DNA of 64,000 nucleotides from Methylotenera sp. Its GTDB lineage: Bacteria > Pseudomonadota > Gammaproteobacteria > Burkholderiales > Methylophilaceae. The stretch's first letter is position 1. Each line of letters opens with the position of its first letter. Where the stretch lies: positions 39,718-103,717 of the forward strand of contig NZ_JAQSDC010000049.1 in NCBI RefSeq assembly GCF_029945705.1, in the 5' to 3' direction. Below the pieces are notes generated by a model, which had not been told where the DNA came from, made no database searches, and worked only from the letters and a program-made list of their open reading frames with translations. The position numbers were made by a program, and so were the translations under genes. Shown here piece after piece: positions 9,134-18,369 of this stretch.

Positions 9134-10263
9134 GTGATGAAAATAACATTAAGCGTATCAACCCGCGCCGGGCTTATAAAATCATGGCGGATGGCGTCAA
9201 GCGTATTGTATTAGGCAGTATCTCTGATTTCGTGGCGCATGAAGCGACATCTCACCATGGCACAAACAAACCTGTTCGTACACCAAGCGCACCGAAAGCG
9301 CGTGTATTGGTAATTGCTCATAGCGATAGAGGTATGCTGGATGACCATGCAAGGCAGGCGCTAGCCGCCGCGGCCATTCTAGCGGATGCCAATACGGCAG
9401 TTGTAGTTTTGGTGTTAGGTGAATTGCGTGAAGATTTATCCAATGCTGGTGCAGATGAAGTGCTAGTGATTGCTGAGTTAGATTATCAAACATTTCAACC
9501 TGATGTTGAAGTGAGTTGTGCAAAAACAATCATAGCGTCAATTGTGCCGAAGCATATTTTTATGCCAGATAATTTGATTGGTGACGGCGATCTAGGACGC
9601 AGGCTAATCGCTTGCTATCCAGAAAAATCAGCTGCAACGCATGTCATAGAGCTAAACAATGTACAAGTGGCGAACTATCAATTAGGCGGTACGTCTTTAG
9701 CATTAACCAGCTTACCTTATATCGTTTTACTTGCCGCCGATACAACTGACTCGCGCCTAGCCTTTAGCGCTGCAGCACAAAAACTGGATAGTACATTCGC
9801 TAACCAAAATACAGCTAAAAGCCAAAAAAGCAACTATACAAATTTAGGTATGCAAACTATCTCTGCAGCCAACATCGCTTTAGAAGAAGCTGACTTTATC
9901 GTTTCTGCGGGCAATGGGGTGGATAACGTAACAACCTTACAAGCATTGGCTGCGTCTTTAGATGCAGCGATTGGTGCCAGTCGCGTGGCGGTAGATGATG
10001 GAAAATTTACGCGCGACAAGCAGATTGGTGCAACGGGTAAAACAGTCACCGCCAGCACTTACTTAGCCATTGGTATATCTGGTGCGGTACAACATTTACA
10101 AGGTATTAAAGATTGCCGCCATGTGATTGCGATTAACCGCGACAATAGCGCGCCCATTATAAAGCGGGCAGATTTGTCTGTGATTGGCGATGCCGAAAGC
10201 ATTATGCAAGAACTGATTACCGCTATTGCACAAGTTAAATCATCTGCGCAGGAGGCCGCATGA
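9130..10263 (+). CDS. etfA: Electron transfer flavoprotein alpha subunit (betaine-cluster paralogue)
   Basis: A 377-residue ETF alpha chain. The C-terminal FAD-binding domain shows the family pattern: ASRVAVDDGKFTRDKQIGAT, then a YLAIGISGAVQH stretch and AINRDNSAPI. The N-terminal part is longer and more divergent than in housekeeping EtfA, as is common for the ETF of dimethylglycine clusters. With EtfB it carries electrons from DgcA towards DgcB or the respiratory chain. It overlaps dgcB and etfB by ATGA at both ends, indicating strict translational coupling. Confidence 0.88.
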   Translation: MSDENNIKRINPRRAYKIMADGVKRIVLGSISDFVAHEATSHHGTNKPVRTPSAPKARVLVIAHSDRGMLDDHARQALAAAAILADANTAVVVLVLGELREDLSNAGADEVLVIAELDYQTFQPDVEVSCAKTIIASIVPKHIFMPDNLIGDGDLGRRLIACYPEKSAATHVIELNNVQVANYQLGGTSLALTSLPYIVLLAADTTDSRLAFSAAAQKLDSTFANQNTAKSQKSNYTNLGMQTISAANIALEEADFIVSAGNGVDNVTTLQALAASLDAAIGASRVAVDDGKFTRDKQIGATGKTVTASTYLAIGISGAVQHLQGIKDCRHVIAINRDNSAPIIKRADLSVIGDAESIMQELITAIAQVKSSAQEAA

Positions 10264-11063
10264 GCATTAAAAACATTGTTGCACTAGTTTCTGCTGGACG
10301 TCACCCCATTAGTGGTCAAGCTAGACATTGCCGAAATGACAGTTTGGCTATGACGATAGGCTTAGCATTGACCAGCGATCTCAATGCAGAAAATGCCAAT
10401 AGCGTTAATTTAAAAGTGATACATGCGGGCCATGCGAAGAATGCCGCATTAACGGATTACTTAGCATTAGGAGCTAGTCAAATTGATGTAATTCCAGCTT
10501 TGGAAAATGCAGATATTGTCGATAGTCTTGCAGAGAATCTTAAAAATGTAGATGTTATTTTAATGGGCAGCCGTGCAGAAAGTGGACAAGATAGCGGCCT
10601 ACTGCCCTACTTGCTTGCCGAAAAGCTGAATTATTCATTAGTCGCAAATGTACTCACCATCAAGCAAACAACTGAGGGTATCGAAGCCTTGCAGTTTTTA
10701 CCAAAAGGCAAGCGTCGGAGTGTCAAAGTGACAATGCCGACGGTTATCGTCATTCACCCACTAGCACCCGTACAATTACGCCACGCTTACGCTCGCCAAG
10801 CAAATGGTCATATCAGCCAGTTTGCAACACAAACGCCAACACAAGAATCTAAATACTCATGTACGGTTGAATGGCAAACACAATCTACGATACGCAAACC
10901 AAACAAGCTAAAAGCCAAAGAAAACAAATCTGGACATGCGCGTATGTTATCGGCGACAGTCAGTGAAAACAAAGGTGGCGCTGTCGTAAACGATGGAAAT
11001 TCTGTCGAAAAAGCACAAGTTATTCTGAGCTATTTGCGTGAACATCGTCTTATCAACTTTTAA
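10260..11063 (+). CDS. etfB: Electron transfer flavoprotein beta subunit (betaine-cluster paralogue)
   Basis: A 267-residue ETF beta chain, recognised from the N-terminal alpha/beta fold with ARHCRNDSLAMTIGLAL, the ALGASQIDVI segment, and GSRAESGQDSGLLPYLLAE, which fits the AMP/adenine-binding loop region. It pairs with the upstream EtfA (ATGA overlap at 10260). The C-terminal 60 residues are Lys-rich and poorly conserved. It is the last gene of the unit that starts at the dipeptidase-like gene. gbcA begins 33 bases later with its own AGGAG site. Confidence 0.85.
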   Translation: MSIKNIVALVSAGRHPISGQARHCRNDSLAMTIGLALTSDLNAENANSVNLKVIHAGHAKNAALTDYLALGASQIDVIPALENADIVDSLAENLKNVDVILMGSRAESGQDSGLLPYLLAEKLNYSLVANVLTIKQTTEGIEALQFLPKGKRRSVKVTMPTVIVIHPLAPVQLRHAYARQANGHISQFATQTPTQESKYSCTVEWQTQSTIRKPNKLKAKENKSGHARMLSATVSENKGGAVVNDGNSVEKAQVILSYLREHRLINF

Positions 11064-11096
11064 TGTAATTGAACGAAAATTAAGCTAGGAGATTTC

Positions 11097-12404
11097 ATGA
11101 GTATTTCATCAGACATACAAAATATGATTAAAAATCGTCGCAAAGGCTACACGCTTGAAGCTCCCTTTTACTTGAGCCCTGAAATCAATGCGCTAGATAT
11201 TGAAGCTATTTTTGGTCAGCACTGGATTTTTGTTGCTGTAGAACCTGAAATTTCTGAGCCTGGTGACTATATAAAAGTAGATATTGGTCATAATTCAGTG
11301 ATTATTTTGCGTGACGACGATATGGATATTAAAGCATTTCATAATGTTTGCCGCCATCGTGGTTCACAACTTTGCGACGACGCTAAGGGTAGTGTTGGTA
11401 ACTTAGTATGCCCATACCACCAATGGACTTACGATCTATCTGGCAAGCTTATTCACAATGCACATATGGGAGATGATTTTGATAAGAATATCCACAATCT
11501 AAAGCCAGTGCATGTAGGAAATATTGCAGGACTTATTTTTATTTGCTTGAGTGATGAACCGCCTGCTGATTTTGAAGTGATGAAACGCTCAATGGAGCCT
11601 TATATAGCGCCACATCAACTTGCGAATTGCAAAGTAGCCCTTCAAGAAGATATTATCGAGAATGGCAATTGGAAGCTGACGATGGAGAATAATCGCGAGT
11701 GCTATCACTGCGTGGCTAACCATCCTGAGTTATTAAACTCGATGTATGAATTTGGTTTTGGCTATCAGCCATCTCCAGAAAATGCTGAGAAAGTCCAAGA
11801 GTTTCGTGATCTGATTGAAACAGAAGCAAACCGCTGGGCTACGTGTGGTTTGCCGTCGGAAGAGATTGATTTACTAGATGGCTGCGCAACAGCTTATCGC
11901 ACACAAAGACTTCCACTAGAGAAAGCTGGCGAATCTCAGACTATGGATGGCAAAGTAGCAAGCCAAAAACTATTAGGCAGTTTTACTCAACGCAACTTGG
12001 GTGGCTTATCATTTTGGACTCAACCCAACTCATGGCACCATTTCATGAGTGATCATATTATTACATTTTGCGCTTTACCAATTGATGCTGAACATACATT
12101 GGTTCGCACAACATGGTTGGTGCACAAAGATGCAATCGAAGGTGTGGATTACAACATTGAAAGATTATGCGAGGTGTGGCGCGCTACTAATAAGCAAGAC
12201 TCTACGTTGGTCGAGCGAACACAACGTGGCGTGAATAGTGAGTGGTACGAGCCAGGTCCTTACTCTCCTTATACCGAAGAGTTAGTAGAAAAATTTACTA
12301 ATTGGTATATACAGCGCTTAGAAGCAACACTAGAGAACCCTGAGTTTATTAAAAAGCAAGCTGCGGCTAACGCTAAAACTGTGCCGATTATGGTGTGTCG
12401 CTAA
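11097..12404 (+). CDS. gbcA: Glycine betaine monooxygenase, Rieske oxygenase subunit
   Basis: A 435-residue Rieske non-heme iron oxygenase large subunit. The [2Fe-2S] ligands are Cys85-x-His87 and Cys105-x-x-His108 (NVCRHRG, CPYHQW). The mononuclear iron histidines are His204 and His209 in ENNRECYHCVANHPEL, a signature shared by betaine and stachydrine demethylases. The expected reaction is oxygen- and NADH-dependent demethylation of betaine to dimethylglycine plus formaldehyde. AGGAG lies 8 bases before the ATG. gbcB overlaps its stop. A stachydrine substrate cannot be excluded from sequence alone, but dgcAB and soxAG fit betaine. Confidence 0.92.
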   Translation: MSISSDIQNMIKNRRKGYTLEAPFYLSPEINALDIEAIFGQHWIFVAVEPEISEPGDYIKVDIGHNSVIILRDDDMDIKAFHNVCRHRGSQLCDDAKGSVGNLVCPYHQWTYDLSGKLIHNAHMGDDFDKNIHNLKPVHVGNIAGLIFICLSDEPPADFEVMKRSMEPYIAPHQLANCKVALQEDIIENGNWKLTMENNRECYHCVANHPELLNSMYEFGFGYQPSPENAEKVQEFRDLIETEANRWATCGLPSEEIDLLDGCATAYRTQRLPLEKAGESQTMDGKVASQKLLGSFTQRNLGGLSFWTQPNSWHHFMSDHIITFCALPIDAEHTLVRTTWLVHKDAIEGVDYNIERLCEVWRATNKQDSTLVERTQRGVNSEWYEPGPYSPYTEELVEKFTNWYIQRLEATLENPEFIKKQAAANAKTVPIMVCR

Positions 12405-13525
12405 TGATCTCAAGGAATACGCCTGAGCTTTGGAACGCTAACTTGCCACAATGGGATAGCGACAAGAACAATGTACTTGTTTGCTGTCAGATAAGGCAAG
12501 AAACGCATGACGTGAAAAGCTTTTTCTTTGCACCACAAGAAGCAAGCGTATTCAAATTTTTGCCAGGACAGTTTATTACTCTAGAACTCAGCATTGATGG
12601 CGAAATTATCAATCGTAGTTATACCATCTCATCTTCACCAAATCGCCCACATGTGATTTCGATTACCGTTAAACGTAAGCCTGATGGCGTCGTATCAAAT
12701 TGGTTACATGACAACATGAAAGTGGGTATGCCAATATCGGCATTAGGGCCAACAGGCGATTTCACTTGTGTGCTTTACCCTGCGCAGAAATATCTATTTT
12801 TATCAGGCGGCTCTGGCATTACGCCACTTATGTCGATGGCGCGCTCTTTTCATGAGCTAGCCGAAGACGCTGATGTTATATTTTTGCATAGTGCAAGATC
12901 GCCAGCAGACCTCATTTTTAAACATGAACTTGATTTAATGGCGTTCAATCAAACGAATTTTCAGCCAGTCTATATTTGTGCAAAAGTGGATAAATCGCCT
13001 AATTGGCGCTTACAGCCAGAGTTTATCACCGAGGGTATGCTGACCGCAGAAAGCCTAAAACTAAGTGCGCCAGACTTTTTAGAGCGCGAAGTGTTTACCT
13101 GTGGCCCTGCGCCGTATATGGCATCGGTACGTCATTTACTGGCAACTGCTGGCTTCAATATGGCACATTACCATGAAGAAAGCTTCACTTTTGACGAGCT
13201 ACCCGCAGAAACCCAAGCTAGCGTTCAAGCTGAAGAAGAACTCTCAAATCACAATAATATACAAACGTTTTCAGTGGAGTTAAGCAAAAGCGGAACGACT
13301 ATTCAGTGCGCACCAGACCAGTTTGTTCTAGATTCGGCGCGTGCAGCAGGCTTAAGACTGCCATCGTCATGCAGCAAGGGTTTGTGCGGCACTTGTAAAA
13401 GTAAATTAATTTCAGGTCAGGTGGAGATGAAGCATGGCGGCGGCATTCGTCAACGTGAGATAGATCAAGGCATGTTTCTACCCTGCTGCTCTAAGCCATT
13501 AAGTAATCTGGTCATTGAAAAATAG
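12404..13525 (+). CDS. gbcB: Glycine betaine monooxygenase reductase subunit
   Basis: A 373-residue oxidoreductase: an N-terminal ferredoxin-NADP reductase-type flavin domain (RSYTISSSP), an NAD-binding domain (FLSGGSGITPLMSMAR, TCGPAPYMASV), and a C-terminal plant-type [2Fe-2S] domain with CSKGLCGTCKSKL and a fourth cysteine near the end. It passes electrons from NADH to GbcA. The ATG at 12404 shares one base with the gbcA stop (TAATG). A GTG at 12395 would add three residues. Neither has a clear ribosome site, so coupling to gbcA is likely. Confidence 0.9.
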   Translation: MISRNTPELWNANLPQWDSDKNNVLVCCQIRQETHDVKSFFFAPQEASVFKFLPGQFITLELSIDGEIINRSYTISSSPNRPHVISITVKRKPDGVVSNWLHDNMKVGMPISALGPTGDFTCVLYPAQKYLFLSGGSGITPLMSMARSFHELAEDADVIFLHSARSPADLIFKHELDLMAFNQTNFQPVYICAKVDKSPNWRLQPEFITEGMLTAESLKLSAPDFLEREVFTCGPAPYMASVRHLLATAGFNMAHYHEESFTFDELPAETQASVQAEEELSNHNNIQTFSVELSKSGTTIQCAPDQFVLDSARAAGLRLPSSCSKGLCGTCKSKLISGQVEMKHGGGIRQREIDQGMFLPCCSKPLSNLVIEK

Positions 13526-13631
13526 GCTAATCGAAAGAAAAAATACAATTTATATTCAAATCATTATTTAGCATTTTCATTACTTCGCATTTTAGGGATA
13601 GCTTCATTTTTGTAGTAAAGGGGAAATTAAG

Positions 13632-14870
13632 ATGGGGGTCATACAGTCTGTAAATACATCGACGACTGAAGCAAAAGTAGTCGTCAGAAATCTGCATAAA
13701 GTGTTTGGTAATAAACCTGAAGTTGCGTTACAGATGTTGAAAGAAGGATTCCATAAGGATGAAATTCTCAAAAGAACTGGACAAGTAGTTGGTGTACAAG
13801 ACGCCTCCTTCGAAATTAACAAAGGTGAAATCTTTGTCATCATGGGACTTTCTGGTTCAGGGAAATCCACTTTAATTCGACTACTTAATCGACTCATAGA
13901 ACCCACTGCTGGCAATATTATTGTTGATGGTGAAGACGTTGCGGCAATGAGTAAAGACAAGTTGCTTAATTTGCGTCGCAAAGACATGAGCATGGTTTTT
14001 CAGTCATTTGCATTGTTACCGCATAGAACTGTGGTCGAAAATGCAGCATTTGGATTAGAAATCGCTGGTATCAATCTTGCTGAACGTGAGCGTCGTGCAA
14101 TGGAAGTATTAGAGCAAGTTGGTTTGCATACTTTTGCCAAACATTTACCCGCCCAACTCTCTGGCGGTATGCAACAACGTGTAGGACTTGCGCGCGCGCT
14201 CACTGTTAATCCTTCTTTAATGTTGATGGATGAGGCGTTCTCAGCATTAGATCCCCTACGCCGCACTGAGATGCAAGACGTACTGATGAAGCTACAACAA
14301 GAACAAAAACGGACCATTGTTTTTGTTTCTCATGATCTTGATGAAGCGCTTCGTATTGGTAACCGTATTTGTATTATGGAAGGCGGTCGCGTCGTGCAAG
14401 TCGGCACTTCAGAAGATATTCTTCAACGACCCGCAGATGACTATGTGAAAGCATTCTTTACCGGGGTTGATGTGAACAAATATCTGACAGCTAAAGATGT
14501 TGCTCAAAAAGAAGAAGTCACCATTTTTGATCGCCCAGATGATTTAGTGGCTGGGTTCAGTGCCGCGCTTGCTCGCATGCGCTTATTTAACCGAGATTAT
14601 GCCTTTGTATTAGATGAACTACAGAAAGTGGTGGGGGTAGTTTCTGCAGAATCGCTGACTAATTGCATGAATCAAAAAGGGAAAAAACTGCGTGATGCGC
14701 TATTGCCCGGAGAGTTTGCTATTCCAGGAAAAACGCCAGTGAATGAAGTCCTGAATAAGGTAGTTGGCTGCGCTTGCCCACTGCCAGTCATTGGTTATAG
14801 CGGCGAATATCTCGGTGCAATCACTAAAACAGTTTTACTGCGCAAGCTATATAAGGAGAAAAAAGCATGA
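13632..14870 (+). CDS. proV: Glycine betaine/proline ABC transporter ATPase
   Basis: A 412-residue ProV/OpuAA-type ATPase: Walker A GLSGSGKST, signature LSGGMQQRVGLARAL, Walker B LMLMDEAFSALDP, then a C-terminal regulatory part of CBS type (from about residue 275). It powers betaine or proline uptake at the inner membrane. A strong ribosome site (AGGGGA) precedes the ATG. proW follows with an ATGA overlap. Being directly downstream of gbcAB, it is probably used for nutritional uptake as well as osmoprotection. Confidence 0.93.
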   Translation: MGVIQSVNTSTTEAKVVVRNLHKVFGNKPEVALQMLKEGFHKDEILKRTGQVVGVQDASFEINKGEIFVIMGLSGSGKSTLIRLLNRLIEPTAGNIIVDGEDVAAMSKDKLLNLRRKDMSMVFQSFALLPHRTVVENAAFGLEIAGINLAERERRAMEVLEQVGLHTFAKHLPAQLSGGMQQRVGLARALTVNPSLMLMDEAFSALDPLRRTEMQDVLMKLQQEQKRTIVFVSHDLDEALRIGNRICIMEGGRVVQVGTSEDILQRPADDYVKAFFTGVDVNKYLTAKDVAQKEEVTIFDRPDDLVAGFSAALARMRLFNRDYAFVLDELQKVVGVVSAESLTNCMNQKGKKLRDALLPGEFAIPGKTPVNEVLNKVVGCACPLPVIGYSGEYLGAITKTVLLRKLYKEKKA

Positions 14871-15712
14871 GCTATAAAATCCCTCTAGGTGAATGGGTTG
14901 CGGGTGCAGTTGGCTGGTTAGAAGTCAATGACCATGGTCTGTTCAATGGCTTGGGCGGAATCATTGACAGCTCAACCGCAGGTATTGAAAATGGCTTACA
15001 AGCCATCCCTTTTTGGCTATTCGCCATCATCTTTATAGCTATAGGCTATTGGCGCCTTGGCTGGAAGTTTGCCTTATTCTGTACGGCTTCTCTTTGGTTA
15101 ATCAATAACATGGGCTTTACCGCTCAAACATTAGTGACACTCGCACTCATCATATCTGCGACATTAATTAGCTTAACTGTTGGTATTCCGCTCGGCATTT
15201 GGGCAGGCAGAAATGATAAGGCAGAAGCCATTATTCGACCAATATTAGATTTTATGCAAACTATGCCAGCGTTTGTTTACTTGATTCCAGCGGCAATGTT
15301 CTTTGGCTTAGGTCGAGTACCAGGCGTCATTGCCACTGTTATTTTCGCGATGCCGCCAGTGGTTCGTCTAACGTCACTTGGTATCCGCCAAGTGAATAAA
15401 GAGCAAGTGGAAGCTGGTATCGCTTTTGGTTGCACGCCTACTCAGTTGCTGATGAAAGTACAAATACCTAGTGCAATGGCTGCATTGTTTGCGGGCATTA
15501 ATCAAACCATTATGATGGCATTATCCATGGTGATTATTGCTTCAATGGTTGGCGCTGGCGGCTTGGGTAATGATGTGTTATCAAGCATTTCACGCTTAGA
15601 TATAGGCTTGGGGTTTGAAAGTGGTTTAGGCGTAGTATTGCTAGCCATTATGTTAGATAGAATTACTGAAAGCTTTGGGGTAAAACGTAACGCTAAAAAT
15701 GGCATTAAGTAA
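14867..15712 (+). CDS. proW: Glycine betaine/proline ABC transporter permease
   Basis: A 281-residue inner membrane permease with about six to seven hydrophobic helices. The permease-ATPase coupling loop is visible near residues 175-215 (GIRQVNKEQVEAGIAFGCTP), and the VGAGGLG segment typical of ProW lies near the end. It starts inside the proV stop (ATGA). No proX gene for the periplasmic binding protein follows, and the next gene is on the other strand. The binding protein must be encoded elsewhere or lost. Confidence 0.92.
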   Translation: MSYKIPLGEWVAGAVGWLEVNDHGLFNGLGGIIDSSTAGIENGLQAIPFWLFAIIFIAIGYWRLGWKFALFCTASLWLINNMGFTAQTLVTLALIISATLISLTVGIPLGIWAGRNDKAEAIIRPILDFMQTMPAFVYLIPAAMFFGLGRVPGVIATVIFAMPPVVRLTSLGIRQVNKEQVEAGIAFGCTPTQLLMKVQIPSAMAALFAGINQTIMMALSMVIIASMVGAGGLGNDVLSSISRLDIGLGFESGLGVVLLAIMLDRITESFGVKRNAKNGIK

Positions 15713-15769
15713 TTTCCATGCTGAGGTATCTGTACTAATTAAAGACTTTAAAATAGTAAGAATTTGACC

Positions 15770-15982
15770 TTAACTTTTGCGTAACGGCTCAAGTAACGGT
15801 GATAAACCGTTATGGTCAATTTCTTGCATTAAAGCCAATAAACGACCTAATTCATTTTTTGGAAAACCTTCACGCGCGAACCAATTAAGATACTGGCTAG
15901 GCAAATCTGCAATTAGTCTGCCTTTGTATTTACCGTATGGCATATTGGTGGTGACTAAGCGTTGCAAGTCGTCAGAGTTCAT
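15770..15982 (-). CDS. DUF3820 family small protein
   Basis: A 70-residue protein with the family core MPYGKYKGRLIADLP, then YLNWFAREGFP and GRLLALMQEI. Members are small cytoplasmic proteins of unknown role, sometimes labelled putative quorum-sensing-regulated virulence factor. A longer reading frame reaches 16063, but the extra 27 residues are not typical. The ATG at 15982 gives the usual length. It lies convergent to proW with 57 bases between them. Confidence 0.75.
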   Translation of the reverse strand: MNSDDLQRLVTTNMPYGKYKGRLIADLPSQYLNWFAREGFPKNELGRLLALMQEIDHNGLSPLLEPLRKS

Positions 15983-16156
15983 ATTCGCTTTTATATTAGT
16001 TTTGTTGGCATTATAACCTGATGAAAATAGCGCATCGGGCTTTTGCACTGAAATTAACAACACAACAATCTGTTTTACATTGATAGTCTTTTTGCAGCAT
16101 AATTATCCATATATTAGCACTCTGCTATACCCACTAAAACCGCAGGATAATGACCG

Positions 16157-16477
16157 ATGAAAAGCCTAAAACCAATAGTAGCTCCCCTATTCATTTTGCT
16201 ATGCCTAATGAGCTCAACACCAGCACTGGCAAAGGATGTCGCACTGGAGCAAGCCAGCGTTACGGCCGCGCGGCAGGATTACGACCGAGCTAAAACGGCT
16301 TATGATGATGTGACAAATTCGGTTAATTTACAAGAAAGCCGCATCAAGGATGAGCAAACACGCTTAAAAGAACTACAAGATGAACAAGCTGCCAATAAAG
16401 TGAACCTTACCAATGCAAAAGCACTGCTAGAGAAAAAGCAAAAGATGCTAGACCGCGCATGGAACAGTAGTAAATAG
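16157..16477 (+). CDS. Small secreted coiled-coil protein of unknown function
   Basis: A 106-residue protein with a clear Sec signal peptide: a basic start, a hydrophobic core, and a cleavage site after ALA near residue 25. The mature part is almost entirely charged and helical, with heptad-like spacing (residues about 35-100) and Lys/Glu/Gln/Leu richness. It therefore probably forms a periplasmic coiled coil. I do not recognise a family. It precedes the MSHA cluster by 173 bases, and any link to pili is only positional. Confidence 0.65.
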   Translation: MKSLKPIVAPLFILLCLMSSTPALAKDVALEQASVTAARQDYDRAKTAYDDVTNSVNLQESRIKDEQTRLKELQDEQAANKVNLTNAKALLEKKQKMLDRAWNSSK

Positions 16478-16593
16478 TTGCGCCAGCTTTGCTTATTGGC
16501 ATTAGCTGCTGCCTCACACTTAACAGAGTCAAAACCTACCAGCGCCAGCCTGCAACTTAGATTTCAAGGCAAAACCCCTCTTTATTCTCACAA

Positions 16594-16620
16594 TTGAATT
16601 GTTATCATCCCGTTTATATT
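16594..16620 (+). promoter_or_regulatory. Possible promoter of the msh cluster
   Basis: TTGAAT (16594-16599) and TATATT (16615-16620), with 15 bases between, lie about 30 bases before mshE. The match is moderate and the spacing short. The ribosome site TGAGG follows before the ATG at 16651. Confidence 0.3.
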
Positions 16621-16650
16621 TGAGCCTGTACGAATATAAATGAGGTTTAA

Positions 16651-18354
16651 ATGGCACGTCCTGAAAAGATTCGCCTTGGTGAGATTCTAGTTCAGCAAAA
16701 TTTAATTACTGCTGATGATTTAGATAAATCACTTGATGAGCAAAAACGCACCGGTCGCAAACTGGGTCGTATTTTTGTGGATAAAGGCTATGTCACAGAA
16801 ATACAGATTTCTGAAGCTTTGGCACGTCAGTTAAAAGTTCCATTTATTGATTTACAGCAGTTCAGCACCAAACCTGAAGTCATCAACAAACTCCCAGAAG
16901 CGCAAGCGCGCCGTCTACGCTGTGCAGTGCTTGCAGACAAAGGGAGCAGCTACTTGGTGGGCATGGTTGACCCTACTGATTTATTCGCTTACGACGAATT
17001 AGTACGCTTATTACATCGTGATATTGAGTTAGCTGTTATTCAAGAAAGTGCCCTACTCCAGCTGATTGACCGCAGTTACCGTCGCACTGACGAAATTTCA
17101 AATCTAGCATTAGAATTAGGTCAAGATTTAGGTGATACCGCCATTGATTTTGCGGCAATGGGAATGGGCGGGAGCGCAGAAGAAGCGCCAGTCGTTAAGC
17201 TACTACAAACTATTTTTGAAGATGCCGTGCAAGTACGCGCTTCTGATATTCACATTGAACCACAAGAACATAAACTGCATATTCGTTTTCGTATTGATGG
17301 CGTGATGCATTTACAAACAGAGGCTGATTTAAAAATCGCTTCAGCTTTAGCACTACGTTTAAAACTCATGTCTGGCTTGGATATTTCAGAAAAACGCTTG
17401 CCTCAAGATGGTCGATTTGCGGTTAAAGTGAAACAACAAGCAGTGGACGTACGTATTTCTTCTATGCCAACACAGTACGGCGAATCAGTCGTGATGCGTT
17501 TGCTCATTCAAAATACCGCAGGTTTTTCATTAGAAAAGCTAGGTATGCCGCAAGATATGCTGGAGCGTTTCCGCAAGCTCATTCATCGCCCAAGCGGCAT
17601 GGTCCTGGTAACAGGTCCAACAGGTAGCGGTAAAACAACAACTCTTTATGCGGCTTTAAGCGAGCTTAATTCCACATCAAACAAAATCATTACCGTTGAA
17701 GACCCTGTTGAATATCGCTTATCTGGTATCAACCAAGTGCAAGTGAATGAAAAAATTGATTTAAGTTTTTCACGGGTATTACGCTCAACATTACGTCAAG
17801 ACCCTGACATTATTTTAGTCGGTGAAATGCGAGATCAAGAAACCGCCCAAATCGGCTTGAGAGCAGCCATGACAGGTCACTTAGTGCTTTCAACCCTGCA
17901 CACCAATGATGCGATTAGCACGCCAATTCGTATGATAGACATGGGAGCGCCTCGCTATATGGTTGCAATGTCGATATTAGCCGTAGTTGCTCAACGCCTA
18001 TTACGACTTGTGTGTGAAGGCTGCGCCGAAACTTATACGCCAGAACCATTTGAGCATGCATGGTTAAAGCATGAGCTTGGTGATGCCGTAGACAAACATC
18101 GTTATGTGCATGGCAAAGGCTGCAGTATGTGTAATGCCACAGGGTACCAAGGACGTGTAGGTGTTTACGAGCTGCTAGAAATGAATAATCAATTAATAGA
18201 CGCTGCAAGTAACCACGACCCTAACCATTTTATTAAACTTGCCAGAGAGCACATGGCAGGCAAATCGCTACGTAAAAGTGCAGTAGATTTAGTGATTGCA
18301 AAACGTACAACCATTGCTGAAGCCATGCGCATCAGCAATCAATTTGAAGAATAG
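16651..18354 (+). CDS. mshE: MSHA pilus assembly/extension ATPase
   Basis: A 567-residue GspE/PilB-type secretion ATPase. The N-terminal MshEN domain (about 1-150) is of the type that binds cyclic-di-GMP in Vibrio MshE, so c-di-GMP control is likely but not shown. The catalytic part has Walker A GPTGSGKTTTL (from residue 322), an Asp box around DPDIILVGEMRD, and a zinc tetracysteine set (CEGC and CSMC) near the C terminus. It powers pilin polymerisation at the inner membrane. The order E-G-F matches other MSHA loci. Confidence 0.93.
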   Translation: MARPEKIRLGEILVQQNLITADDLDKSLDEQKRTGRKLGRIFVDKGYVTEIQISEALARQLKVPFIDLQQFSTKPEVINKLPEAQARRLRCAVLADKGSSYLVGMVDPTDLFAYDELVRLLHRDIELAVIQESALLQLIDRSYRRTDEISNLALELGQDLGDTAIDFAAMGMGGSAEEAPVVKLLQTIFEDAVQVRASDIHIEPQEHKLHIRFRIDGVMHLQTEADLKIASALALRLKLMSGLDISEKRLPQDGRFAVKVKQQAVDVRISSMPTQYGESVVMRLLIQNTAGFSLEKLGMPQDMLERFRKLIHRPSGMVLVTGPTGSGKTTTLYAALSELNSTSNKIITVEDPVEYRLSGINQVQVNEKIDLSFSRVLRSTLRQDPDIILVGEMRDQETAQIGLRAAMTGHLVLSTLHTNDAISTPIRMIDMGAPRYMVAMSILAVVAQRLLRLVCEGCAETYTPEPFEHAWLKHELGDAVDKHRYVHGKGCSMCNATGYQGRVGVYELLEMNNQLIDAASNHDPNHFIKLAREHMAGKSLRKSAVDLVIAKRTTIAEAMRISNQFEE

Positions 18355-18369
18355 GCTAAGGAAAAGTAA

